Notes: generated from the letters alone by a model not told the origin. A DNA stretch of 10,875 bases from JBCBTJ01 sp964597685 (GCA_964597685.1 CAZQZC010000082.1:1-10875); one strand, 5' to 3'; numbered from the stretch's first letter, positions 1-7,704 are shown. Numbers and translations are program-made.

Positions 1-477
1 CGGAACGATTGGGACGCCACCCACACGCCGATGTTCCACCAGGTCGAAGGCCTGGTGATCGAGAAGGGCGTGCATATGGGCCACCTGAAGGGCTGTCTGG
101 TTGATTTCGTGAAGGCGTTCTTCGAAGTTGACGATGTCGTCGCTCGGTTCCGTCCGCATTTCTTCCCGTTCACCGAACCGTCGGCGGAGATGGACGTGAA
201 GTGCGACCGCTCCGGCGGCGCCGTGAAGGTGGGCCAGGGTGAGGATTGGCTGGAAATCCTCGGCTGCGGCATGGTCCATCCCAACGTCCTGCGCAATTGC
301 GAGATCGATCCCGACGAATACCAAGGCTTCGCCTTCGGCATCGGCGTCGACCGCTTGGCTATGCTGAAGTACGGCATGCCGGATTTGCGCCCTTATTTTG
401 AAGGCGATCCGCGCTGGATCCGCCATTACGGCTTCAAACCCTGGACCACGCCCAGCGTCAGCGGAGGGCTGAGCTGA
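1..477 (+). CDS. pheS: Phenylalanine--tRNA ligase alpha subunit (C-terminal part)
   Basis: This is the catalytic subunit of the cytoplasmic (alpha-beta)2 phenylalanyl-tRNA synthetase, which charges tRNA-Phe with phenylalanine using ATP. The reading frame is open from the first base, so the gene starts outside the window and only the last 158 residues are seen. The visible part is the end of the class II synthetase core: TPMFHQVEG, the PHFFPFTEPSAE strand, and the class II motif 3 region GIGVDRLAMLKYG, whose Arg contacts ATP. The end RWIRHYGF is typical of PheS C-termini, followed by a short tail (KPWTTPSVSGGLS). The stop TGA (475-477) overlaps the pheT start by one base (TGATG), so the two subunits are probably translationally coupled. 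No defect is seen in this part. Confidence 0.97.
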   Translation, partial: RNDWDATHTPMFHQVEGLVIEKGVHMGHLKGCLVDFVKAFFEVDDVVARFRPHFFPFTEPSAEMDVKCDRSGGAVKVGQGEDWLEILGCGMVHPNVLRNCEIDPDEYQGFAFGIGVDRLAMLKYGMPDLRPYFEGDPRWIRHYGFKPWTTPSVSGGLS

Positions 478-2891
478 TGAAGTTCTCCCTCTCCTGGCTC
501 GAAGACCACCTCGCCACGAAGGCGGGGCTCGACGAGATCCTCGCCGCCATGATGAAGGCCGGCCTGGAAGTCGAGCATGTCGACGATCCGGCCGAACGCC
601 TGGCGCCCTTCACGATCGCGAAGGTCAAGGAGGCCGTCCCCCATCCGGACGCCGACCGCCTGCGCATTTGCACGGTCGACACAATTGACGGCGAGAAGCA
701 GATCGTCTGCGGCGCGCCCAATGCGCGGGCCGGCATGACCGCTGTCTACGCGCCTCTTGGCGCTTATATTCCGGGCCTCGACTTCGCCCTCGACAAGAAA
801 CCGCGCAAGATCCGCGGGGTCGAAAGCCATGGCATGTTGTGCTCGGCCAAGGAGCTGGAGGCGGGCGAGGACCATGACGGCATCGCCGACCTCGACGCGA
901 AATGGAAACTTGGCGCGCCGGCGGCCGAAGCGCTGGGCGCTGACGATCCGGTCATCGATTTCGAAGTGACGCCGTACCGGCCGGTTTGGCTGGTCGTCGC
1001 CGTTATCGCTCTTGATCTGGCTGCGGCCGTCGCTGTCCTGTTCTACCCGTAGGAGATCAAGCATCTGCATGGAACCTATCCGTGCCCAGTGGAGGTTCGC
1101 CTCGACGCGCCCGACGCTTGCCCGGTCTTCGGCGGAATTCTGGTCCGCGGCGTCAAGAACGGCCCGTCTCCGGACTGGCTTCAGCGCCGGCTGAAATCCA
1201 TCGGCCTGGCGCCAAAGAGCCTCCTGGTGGATGTCACCAATTACGTCTCCTACGACCGCGCCCGTCCGCTACACGTCTATGACGCCGACAAGCTCTCAGG
1301 CGCCGTCGTCGCGCGGCTTGGCCGCCAGGGTGAGACGCTCGAAGCGCTCGACGGAAAGACATACGAGATCAGCGAAGACATGTGCGTCATCGCTGACGAG
1401 TCCGGCGCCATTGGCCTTGGCGGTGTGATGGGCGGCGAGTCGACGGCGGTCACGGACGAGACCGTCAACGTCTTCATCGAGAGCGCCTGGTTCGATCCCT
1501 TGCGCACTGCGCGCACGGGCCGGGCGACGGGCATTATCTCCGACGCGCGCTACCGCTTCGAACGGGGCGTCGACCCTGCAAGCGTCATGGACGGCCTCGC
1601 CCAGGCTGTGGAGCTGATCACCGCCCATGGCGGCGGCGACGTCTCGAAGCCCGTCGTCGCCGGAGAGCTGTTTGACCGGTTCCGGCCCGAAAAGGCCGCT
1701 TTCAAGCCCGCCGACGTGGAGCGCCTGACGGGATTGCACGTGAAGCCTGCGGCGATGAAAAAGACGCTGAAGGAGCTGGGGTTCGACATCGAGGACGCCG
1801 GCGCGGCTTGGTATCTCTCGGTCCCAACCTGGCGGTTCGACATCGAACAATCGGCGGACGTCGTTGAGGAGATCGGCCGCCTGACCGGCTATGATCAGCT
1901 GCCTCAGGCCTCGCTGCCGGCCCCGGAGGGCGGCGTGCGCGCCGTCTTGACGCCGATGCAACAGCGCGTGCGCGCCGCGCGTCGAGTGCTGGCGGGGCGC
2001 GGTTATCTGGAGGCCGTGACCTGGAGTTTCATGGCCAAGGCCGACGCCGCCCTCTTCGCCGGCGGGTCCAACGCGCTTGGCACTGAGTTGACCATCGACA
2101 ATCCGGTCGCCAGCGATCTCGACCAGATGCGCCCCTCGATCCTGGGCAACCTCGCCAAGGCGGTCCAAAAGGCCGCCGATCGGGGCGAACCTGAGGCGCG
2201 CTTGTTCGAAGCAGGCCCGCTCTATCTCGGCGACGGACCGAAGGACCAGCGCTCAGCTGTCGCCGCCCTTGTTCGCCCCGGCGCGCCGCGCAATTGGCAG
2301 GGCCGCACCCGGGCGGCCGACCCCTACACGATGAAGGCTGATCTCTTCGCCGTGCTTGAAGCCCTCGACCAGCCAGCCGACCGCTTCCAGATCGCCGCGC
2401 CGGCGCAGAAACACTGGCATCCCGGTAAAGCGGCGGCCGTGAAGCTTGGCCCCAAGACCACCATCGCCCATTTCGGCGAATTGCACCCGCGCGTTCTGCG
2501 CGACCTCGACGTGACGGGACCGGTCTACGCCTTCGAACTGAACCTCAACGCCGTGCCGGTGATGAAGGCGAAAAGCCTCAAGACGAAGGCGCTGCTCGAA
2601 TTGCCGGACCAAACGCCGGTGCGTCGGGATTTCGCCTTTGTCGTCGATGAAGAAACGCCGGCTGCCAATCTGGTTGTGGCCGCGCGCGGCGCCGACAAAG
2701 CTTTGATCACGGGCGTTGACGTGTTCGATGTCTATCAAGGCAAAGGGGTCGAGGCGGGCAAGAAATCCATTGCGTTGGAGGTCGTCCTACAGCCGACAGG
2801 TGAAGCGCTGACCGACGCGCAAATCGACCTCGTGGCGGCGAAGATCGTTTCCGCCGTGGCCAAGAAGACGGGCGGAATTCTGCGCGGTTAG
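477..2891 (+). CDS. pheT: Phenylalanine--tRNA ligase beta subunit, interrupted as read by an in-frame TAG at 1050-1052
   Basis: This is the beta subunit of phenylalanyl-tRNA synthetase, which binds tRNA and edits misacylated Tyr-tRNA. The ATG at 477 follows a GGAGGG ribosome site (462-467). Ignoring one stop, the frame runs 804 codons, the usual length for alphaproteobacterial PheT. Domains in order are the EMAP/OB-like tRNA-binding domain (about 39-150), the B3/B4 editing region (about 205-375, with FERGVDP), B5 (about 405-475), the catalytic-like core, and the ferredoxin-fold anticodon-binding domain (about 710-804, opening with PVRRDFAFVVDE). Codon 192 is TAG, giving a 191-residue fragment (477-1052). 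The rest is open from 1053, and the first usable non-ATG codon, GTG at 1089, is an ordinary Val codon. There is no frameshift, and both sides are fully conserved in style. Codons 167-192 are aberrant. Because the subunit is essential, I think the stop is more likely a sequence error than a real lesion, but a true pseudogene cannot be excluded from this window. Confidence 0.9.
975..1052 (+). other. Degenerate patch in pheT with clustered purine-to-T changes ending in a stop codon
   Basis: PheT proteins normally read close to [21 protein letters not shown] here. The window instead encodes Tyr167, Val170, Val173, Val176, Leu179, Val185, Val187, Phe189, Tyr190 and a stop at 192. The clearest cases each fit one purine-to-T change, at bases 975, 985, 994, 1003, 1012, 1030, 1036, 1044 and 1050. 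The residues between them (RP, WL, VA, IA, DLAAA) are intact, and the flanks on both sides are normal. The expected residues come from my knowledge of the family, not from an alignment run here. The one-directional pattern suggests base-calling or consensus error rather than drift. Confidence 0.72.
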
Positions 2892-2954
2892 AGGCCACAG
2901 GCGCCGGTCGGACACGTATCGGCGGCGATGCGGCGAATTTGGTCATGCTTGCAC

Positions 2955-2990
2955 GGGCCTATCCAGAGGATAGGCTCAGGCCCTATCCTT
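2955..2990 (+). repeat. Overlapping alternative hairpins between pheT and the K+ channel gene
   Basis: The segment GCCTATCC (2957-2964) and its exact reverse complement GGATAGGC (2968-2975) form a perfect 8-bp stem with a 3-base loop. The stem extends outward through a G-T and a G-C pair to 2955 and 2977. A second copy of CCTATCC (2982-2988) can instead pair with GGATAGG (2968-2974) across a 7-base loop. The two stems are mutually exclusive. No T run follows, so a simple intrinsic terminator for pheT is not supported. It may be an mRNA leader structure, a processing site or a protein-binding palindrome. Confidence 0.5.
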
Positions 2991-3024
2991 GGGACAGATT
3001 CGGGATTGGGGAGGAGATTCGAGC

Positions 3025-3807
3025 ATGGCCGTCAGGTCGGCGCTCTACCGTCAATTGGAGCCTTCGGCGCGCGACAAGTCCGGCCTGTCGCCGATTAATC
3101 TGGCGATCGTGCTCCTCGTGCTGACAAGCTTCATCGCGCTCGCGCTCGAAACCGAGCCAACACTAAGCCCGGGTTGGCGCAACGGCATCAATATCTTCAA
3201 CCTTGTGATTGTTGCGGTTTTTGCGTTCGAGTATGTCGTTCGGCTATGGGTCGCGGGTGAGGATCCGCGTTTTGCGGGCTTTGGCGGCCGCGTGCGCTAC
3301 ACATTCACCCCGTTTGCGCTTGCAGATCTTCTCGCGTTCGGACCGGAGCTTCTGGTTCTGACGCTTTTCGCAAATGGCGATACGGCTCAATACCTTATGA
3401 CTCTTAGGGTTTTGCGGCTTGCCCGCCTGGTCAAGATCGCCCGCTTCATGCCGGCCTTCCACGTCCTTGGCGCGGCCATGCGCCGCGCCGGCGGGCAGCT
3501 TCTGACGACGCTCGCCCTGGCTTTGGCGCTCGTCTACGTCTCGGCGGTCGCGCTCTATTTTATCGAGGGCGTCGGTCAGGGCGTTGAGGAATTCGCGTCC
3601 ATCCCCCGCGCCGTCTGGTGGGCCATCGCGACCCTCACCACCGTAGGGTATGGCGACGTTTACCCGGTCACAGTCCTGGGCCGCATCGCAGCGTCGATCA
3701 TCGCGCTTGCAGGAATCGGCGTCGTCGCTCTGCCGGCTGGCGTGTTTGCGAGCGCGTTCTCTGATGAATTACGTGAACGGGAGCGAGGGCGTAACCAGGA
3801 TTATTGA
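3025..3807 (+). CDS. Six-transmembrane voltage-gated potassium channel subunit
   Basis: This encodes a 260-residue inner-membrane ion channel subunit expected to form a K+-selective tetramer. Membrane segments by hydrophobicity are S1 about 22-42, S2 about 56-76, S3 about 95-116, S4 about 125-141, S5 about 158-180 and S6 about 217-246. S4 carries Arg128, Arg131, Arg134, Lys137 and Arg140, a basic residue at every third position, which is the classic voltage-sensor pattern. The pore helix leads into TTVGYGD (205-211), the canonical K+ selectivity filter. S6 holds LPAG, a plausible gating bend. The short, charged C-terminus (ELRERERGRNQDY) has no visible cyclic-nucleotide or RCK domain. The start is ATG 3025, because GGGGAGGAG (3008-3016) sits 8 bases upstream; a TTG at 2989 would only add shadow sequence. 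The 3' end overlaps the convergent peptidase gene by 7 bases. Its physiological role cannot be read from the sequence. Confidence 0.95.
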   Translation: MAVRSALYRQLEPSARDKSGLSPINLAIVLLVLTSFIALALETEPTLSPGWRNGINIFNLVIVAVFAFEYVVRLWVAGEDPRFAGFGGRVRYTFTPFALADLLAFGPELLVLTLFANGDTAQYLMTLRVLRLARLVKIARFMPAFHVLGAAMRRAGGQLLTTLALALALVYVSAVALYFIEGVGQGVEEFASIPRAVWWAIATLTTVGYGDVYPVTVLGRIAASIIALAGIGVVALPAGVFASAFSDELRERERGRNQDY

Positions 3808-5309
3808 GCTCTAGGCTCGTCGCTCGCATCCATCGCTAGAATGATCTGCGCGTACCCCTCCGACAGCCGGCGCATATTCTCCACCGAGATCCGTTCGTTC
3901 GTACCGTGGAAGCCGGCGAGGTCTTCGGTCGACATCACAGCTGGCGCGAACCGGTAGACGCTGTCGGTGATCGCGGTGGCGTAGCGTCCATCGGTCGCCC
4001 CCAGGACGAGACCCGGCGCCACCGGCGCGCCGCCGCCGGTCCGCTTGGCCACCGCCGACAGCACGCCATACGCTCGATTTTCGGTCGACGAGACCGGGGA
4101 CGCCCCATCGCCCCGGACCCCGCCGCCAATAGTCTCAACCTCGAACTCGCCCCCAATCTCGTCCGTCACACGGCGCACATGGGCGACGATTTCCTGTTCG
4201 GAGTTCGAGGGATGGATGCGGAAATTGACGATGGCGGACGCCCGCTGCGCCAGCACGTTCTCCTTGGCTGAACCGATCAGCATCGTGGGCGCCGTCGTGG
4301 TGCGGATCATGGCGTTTGCGGCCGGAATCGCCGCCATCTGATCTTCGACGATCCCGCCGAACAACCACATATTGGCGAACGCCATACGCTGAATGAAGGG
4401 CATGTCGGCGCCGGCCGCCTTGAAGAGGTCCGAGACGATCGGCCCCGAGAAATCGGCCGGCATCTGGTTTTCATCGAGCGCGACGAGGGCGCGCGAAAGC
4501 CTGACCGTCGCGGAGTTTCGAGGCGGCGTGGAGGAATGTCCGCCCTCGGCGATCGCCGTCAATCTCAGTGTGACATAGCCCTTCTCCGCCACGCCGATAA
4601 AGCCCATCGGCTTCCCCGTCAGCGGTGAGGGGTCGACGACCATAAAGCCCTCGTCCAGAGCCATAACCGGCGAAACGCTGCGGGATTTCAGGAGCTGAAC
4701 GCCGGCGTTAGCGCCCGAGCCCTGAACTTCTTCGTCATGGCCGAGCAGAATGTGGATGGTGCGCTGCGGTCGAAATCCGTCCCGCGCGAGCGCATCGGCG
4801 GCCTCCATCAGCGCGACCAGAGACCCCTTGTCGTCGATTGCGCCGCGACCGTAGACATAGCCGTCGATAATGTCGCCGGCGAACGGCGCGCCCGTCCAAT
4901 CGGCCTCAGTGCCGATATTTACGGGCACAACGTCCTGGTGAGCCATCAGGAGGAGCGGATCCAGCGACGGGTCCGATCCAGACCACGTATAAAGCAGCGT
5001 ATACTCAGCGACGGTCTCTTGGGTCATAGCCGCGTGGGCCGCGGGATAAGTCGCCGCCAGCCAATCATGCAAAGCCAGCCAAGGGCCGTCCTGGCCCGGC
5101 CGGGGGTCGCCGGCGGTTATTGTGATGGTGCGAAATTGGATCGCTTCCGAGAGATGCTGCGCAGCAATGTCTGCAGAAATCGTCGGCGGATCTGGAAGCG
5201 CGATCTCGGAGGCCGTGGGCGCCGCGCCGTAATTTAAGGTCCGCACCAAGATTACGGCCGTCATAATCGCCAGCGCCGCGCCGAGCGCCCCAAATATCCG
5301 TACAATCAT
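3801..5309 (-). CDS. Membrane-anchored M20 family metallopeptidase (carboxypeptidase S / PM20D1-like)
   Basis: This is a 502-residue di-zinc hydrolase. Residues 4-23 form one hydrophobic N-terminal segment, either a signal anchor or an uncleaved signal, so the enzyme probably faces the periplasm. M20 signatures are in order: MAHQDVV (His124 zinc ligand, Asp126), GRGAIDDKG (Asp159 likely bridging), GHDEEVQGSG (Glu193 catalytic base, Glu194 ligand), ALDEG (Asp219 ligand), GGHSS (His258, lid/dimer domain) and FHGTNERIS (His468 ligand). The lid domain spans about 240-385. The size, the anchor and the DDKG/FHGTNERI pattern match the yeast Cps1 and animal PM20D1 branch rather than ArgE or DapE. PM20D1 makes and cleaves N-acyl amino acids; yeast Cps1 is a dipeptide carboxypeptidase. 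The substrate here is unknown. ATG 5309 is preceded only by a weak AGGGCG. hspQ lies 76 bases upstream on the same strand, so cotranscription is possible. All key residues look intact. Confidence 0.92.
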   Translation of the reverse strand: MIVRIFGALGAALAIMTAVILVRTLNYGAAPTASEIALPDPPTISADIAAQHLSEAIQFRTITITAGDPRPGQDGPWLALHDWLAATYPAAHAAMTQETVAEYTLLYTWSGSDPSLDPLLLMAHQDVVPVNIGTEADWTGAPFAGDIIDGYVYGRGAIDDKGSLVALMEAADALARDGFRPQRTIHILLGHDEEVQGSGANAGVQLLKSRSVSPVMALDEGFMVVDPSPLTGKPMGFIGVAEKGYVTLRLTAIAEGGHSSTPPRNSATVRLSRALVALDENQMPADFSGPIVSDLFKAAGADMPFIQRMAFANMWLFGGIVEDQMAAIPAANAMIRTTTAPTMLIGSAKENVLAQRASAIVNFRIHPSNSEQEIVAHVRRVTDEIGGEFEVETIGGGVRGDGASPVSSTENRAYGVLSAVAKRTGGGAPVAPGLVLGATDGRYATAITDSVYRFAPAVMSTEDLAGFHGTNERISVENMRRLSEGYAQIILAMDASDEPRAQ

Positions 5310-5385
5310 GATCGCCGCGCCCTATGTTCTCTGATGGTCGAGGCTTGCCAGGCCTGCGTTCCGCGTCAACCGGGCGCGCCGCCGC

Positions 5386-5718
5386 CTAGTTCGCCGCGGA
5401 GCGCTTCAATTGGTAGCCGCCGCCGTCTGCGCGATCGAAGACCTTGCTGATCTCTGGGTGGTTCACCGGAACCTCGGGATCATCCGGCAGGAGGTTCTGT
5501 TCCGAGACGTAGGCGACGTAGTGCGTCTTCTCGTTCTCAGCGAAGAGATGGTAGAACGGCTGGTCCTTTGCAGGCCGCACTTCCTCCGGGATGGCCTCGT
5601 ACCATTCTTTCGTGTTCGCGAATTCAGGGTCGACATCGAAGATGACGCCGCGAAATGGAAACAGCCTGTGGCGGACCACTTGTCCGATTTGGAATCTCGC
5701 TGTGCGTTGCATGGACAT
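5386..5718 (-). CDS. hspQ: Heat shock protein HspQ (YccV-like)
   Basis: This is a 110-residue cytoplasmic protein of the HspQ/YccV-like family. In enterobacteria, HspQ is known as a heat-shock protein that binds hemimethylated DNA and acts as a specificity enhancer of Lon protease. Features seen are the N-terminal core FQIGQVVRHRLFPFRGVIFD, the acidic DVDPEFANTKEWY stretch, and QPFYHLFAENEKTHYVAYVSEQNLLPD. Together these cover the whole usual ~105-residue domain. I chose ATG 5718 because it has AAGGCG six bases upstream and gives the family length. The frame stays open upstream to 5886, with another ATG at 5829. That extension looks non-coding: its codon use is unlike the gene's, and a promoter-like sequence lies inside it. 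The gene is divergent from the Ppx/GppA gene and is followed on the same strand by the M20 peptidase. Confidence 0.9.
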   Translation of the reverse strand: MSMQRTARFQIGQVVRHRLFPFRGVIFDVDPEFANTKEWYEAIPEEVRPAKDQPFYHLFAENEKTHYVAYVSEQNLLPDDPEVPVNHPEISKVFDRADGGGYQLKRSAAN

Positions 5719-5879
5719 GATGTGCGCCTTGCGCGTCGCGCTTTCGCCGAGGCTGTTTGTCTGTTGTTGCTTGTCGCCAAACCCTAGCGCACGGCGAACA
5801 GCTCTCAAGAGGGGTTGTGGATCGATCATGCGCCCGGCGTGTGATATCGGTAGGTCAAACGAATTATTTGGCGGAACCG
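5719..5879. promoter_or_regulatory. Divergent intergenic region of hspQ and the Ppx/GppA gene
   Basis: These 161 bases separate two divergently transcribed genes and must hold both promoters. For hspQ, the minus strand shows TTGAGA (5803-5808), a 16-base spacer and TAGGGT (5781-5786). This matches the -35 consensus well and the -10 consensus poorly. CTTG overlapping the -35 could also serve a heat-shock sigma factor, but I see no convincing RpoH -10. For the plus-strand gene I see no clear -35/-10 pair. A weak GGCGGA (5870-5875) precedes the ATG at 5880. Confidence 0.35.
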
Positions 5880-7001
5880 ATGCCACAGGACAAGGCGCCG
5901 GCGCAGCGCAAACCGCGCGCGCCGCGCAAAACCGGGTCGCCGGCGCTTTACGCCGCCGTCGACCTCGGAACGAACAATTGCAGATTACTGGTCGCGGAGC
6001 GGCGCAAGAGCGGCTTTCGGGTCGTGGACTCTCATTCCAAATTAGCCCGCCTCGGTGAAGGCTTGGCCGCTTCGGGGCGCTTGTCGGACGCAGCGCTTGA
6101 GCGCGGTCTCACCGCAATGAAGGAGATCCGGGCCAAGCTGAAACGCCGCGGCGTCGCCCAGATCCGCTGCATCGCCACAGAGGCTTGCCGCAAGGCCGAG
6201 AACGCCCGCGATTTTGTCGACCGGGTTCGCGACGAAACCGGTCTGACGTTCAAGATCATCGGTCCCGCCGAGGAGGCCCGTCTGGCCGTCATCAGCTGTC
6301 ACGATCTGTTTGAGGCGGATGCGCCAAGAGCCATGGTGCTCGACATCGGAGGCGGATCGACCGAACTGTCTTTCATCGACGCGTCGAAGATGAAGGGCCG
6401 CGCACTGGTTGATCTGGTCGCCAAGCCGCCGATTGTCGCTTGGAAATCTTTCCCGCTCGGGGTCGTGACGCTGGCGGAATCCTTCGCACATTTGCCTGAG
6501 GCTGAAGGCTTCGAGGCCATGACCGCCCATGCTCGCGACGTGTTCGCGGACTGGAAGGAAACCGAACGCCTGGCGCAGGATATGAAGCTGGAGGGCGCGC
6601 ACATAGTCGGGACGTCCGGTACGGTGACGTGCCTGGCGGGCGTGCATCTCAAGCTCGACCGGTATCGGCGCGACGACGTTGACGGCGTCTGGATGGATCG
6701 CCATGAGGGCCAGGCCGTTGTCGATCACATGCGCGGGCTGTCGGTCGAGGGCCGCGCCCACCTGCCGACAATCGGACCGGAACGAGCGTCTCTAATGCTG
6801 TCGGGGTGCGCGATCCTGGATGCGGCGTGGGACACTTGGCCCGCCGCCCGGATGCGTGTCGCTGATCGCGGGCTGCGCGAGGGGCTTTTGCTAACCATGA
6901 TGCATGGGCCGAAAAAGCCGCGCCGTCGGCGTGGCGGACGAACGCGCCGCGGCAAGCGCGCTGAGGCGGGTGAATCTGTAGGAGCCCGTGATGGCGGATG
7001 A
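5880..7001 (+). CDS. Ppx/GppA family exopolyphosphatase / pppGpp phosphohydrolase
   Basis: This is a 373-residue phosphatase of the actin/hexokinase-like Ppx/GppA family, which removes terminal phosphate from polyphosphate or converts pppGpp to ppGpp. Seen are the phosphate-1 loop AVDLGTNNCRLLVAE (26-40), the catalytic-Glu region PAEEARLAV (Glu132), the second loop VLDIGGGSTELSF (153-165) and the third phosphate loop GTSGTVT (244-250). It ends after the two core domains. The C-terminal HD-like domains of the roughly 500-residue E. coli Ppx and GppA are absent, which is normal for the short form. Residues 345-360 form a strongly basic tail (KKPRRRRGGRTRRGKR), possibly contacting polyphosphate or RNA. 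ATG 5880 was chosen over upstream in-frame non-ATG codons because residues before it resemble nothing in the family. The last 11 bases overlap rlmE. Whether polyP or pppGpp is the main substrate cannot be told. Confidence 0.93.
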   Translation: MPQDKAPAQRKPRAPRKTGSPALYAAVDLGTNNCRLLVAERRKSGFRVVDSHSKLARLGEGLAASGRLSDAALERGLTAMKEIRAKLKRRGVAQIRCIATEACRKAENARDFVDRVRDETGLTFKIIGPAEEARLAVISCHDLFEADAPRAMVLDIGGGSTELSFIDASKMKGRALVDLVAKPPIVAWKSFPLGVVTLAESFAHLPEAEGFEAMTAHARDVFADWKETERLAQDMKLEGAHIVGTSGTVTCLAGVHLKLDRYRRDDVDGVWMDRHEGQAVVDHMRGLSVEGRAHLPTIGPERASLMLSGCAILDAAWDTWPAARMRVADRGLREGLLLTMMHGPKKPRRRRGGRTRRGKRAEAGESVGARDGG

Positions 7002-7704
7002 CGGCAAGCGGCGTTGGAAAGGCCCCGGCGACGGCGGCGCCCGCTCGTCGGGCCGGCGCATGACCGAACGAAAGATCATCGCCCACAACGCGAAGGACGA
7101 AAGCTCGAAACGCTGGATCGAACGCCAGCTCTCGGATCCCTATGTGCAGCAGGCGAAATCGGAAGGATATCGCTCCCGCGCAGCCTATAAGCTCAAGCAG
7201 ATCGACGACAAAACCAGCCTTCTGAGGCGCGGCCTTCGGATTGTCGATCTCGGCTGCGCGCCCGGCGGCTGGCTACAGGTCTGCCTGGAACGCGGCGCAT
7301 CTGAAATCGCCGGCATCGACCTTTTGGAGGTCGAACCGCTCGCCGGCGCGCATCTCGTGACGGGCGACATTAGCGAGCCCGACGACGTTTCCGCCCTGCT
7401 TGCCGGGCTGTCTGGATCGCCCGATCTCGTGCTTTCCGATATGGCGGCGAATACGACGGGCCACCGCAAGACAGACCATTTGCGGACAGTTGCTCTCGTC
7501 GAGCTTGCGGTGGACTTCGCCCTTGAGCGCTTGGCGCCGGGCGGCGATTTTTGTGCGAAAGTGTTCCAAGGCGGCGCGACGGGCGATGTCTTGGCGACGC
7601 TGAAGTCGCGCTTTGCGAGCGTCAAACATGTCAAACCGCCAGCAAGCCGCGCAGGGTCGCCGGAGATTTACGTTGTGGCGAAGGGGTTTCGGGCGCAGGC
7701 TTAG
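6991..7704 (+). CDS. rlmE: 23S rRNA (uridine-2'-O-)-methyltransferase
   Basis: RlmE (FtsJ/RrmJ) uses S-adenosylmethionine to 2'-O-methylate a uridine in the A-loop of 23S rRNA (U2552 in E. coli), a late step of 50S subunit assembly. The protein has 237 residues. The SAM-binding motif is IVDLGCAPGGW (84-94). The K-D-K-E catalytic tetrad is visible as Lys67 (SRAAYKL), Asp150 (LSDMA), Lys190 (AKVFQGG) and Glu225 (SPEIYVVAKGF). The first 30 residues are a basic, Gly-rich extension longer than in E. coli, as is common in alphaproteobacteria. AGGAG (6980-6984) lies six bases before ATG 6991; a GTG immediately before it (6988) is an alternative start. The start lies inside the end of the Ppx/GppA gene, which suggests coupled translation. 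Confidence 0.96.
   Translation: MADDGKRRWKGPGDGGARSSGRRMTERKIIAHNAKDESSKRWIERQLSDPYVQQAKSEGYRSRAAYKLKQIDDKTSLLRRGLRIVDLGCAPGGWLQVCLERGASEIAGIDLLEVEPLAGAHLVTGDISEPDDVSALLAGLSGSPDLVLSDMAANTTGHRKTDHLRTVALVELAVDFALERLAPGGDFCAKVFQGGATGDVLATLKSRFASVKHVKPPASRAGSPEIYVVAKGFRAQA

Noticed and set aside
1014..1052. Hydrophobic tail (DLAAAVAVLFYP) of the 191-residue PheT fragment read as a membrane anchor
   Set aside because: The hydrophobicity arises from the clustered Gly/Arg/Asp-to-Val/Leu changes in the degenerate patch, and the expected sequence there is soluble PheT.
1296..2168. Long minus-strand open frame inside pheT
   Set aside because: It is antisense to conserved PheT sequence, has no recognisable domain and shows the composition of a GC-rich shadow frame.
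1089..2891. A separate 600-residue gene starting at GTG 1089
   Set aside because: The GTG is an ordinary Val codon in the middle of a PheT strand (PCPVEVRLDA), with no proper ribosome site. It is the second part of the interrupted pheT.
2989..3024. Longer K+ channel form starting at TTG 2989
   Set aside because: The ribosome site GGGGAGGAG would lie inside the coding region, and the ATG at 3025 is ideally spaced from it.
3906..4271. Plus-strand open frames opposite the M20 peptidase, here and at 4737-5237
   Set aside because: Both are antisense to conserved metal-site or lid sequence of the peptidase and look like GC-rich shadows.
5410..5787. Plus-strand open frame opposite hspQ
   Set aside because: It is antisense to the conserved HspQ domain, and no family is recognisable in it.
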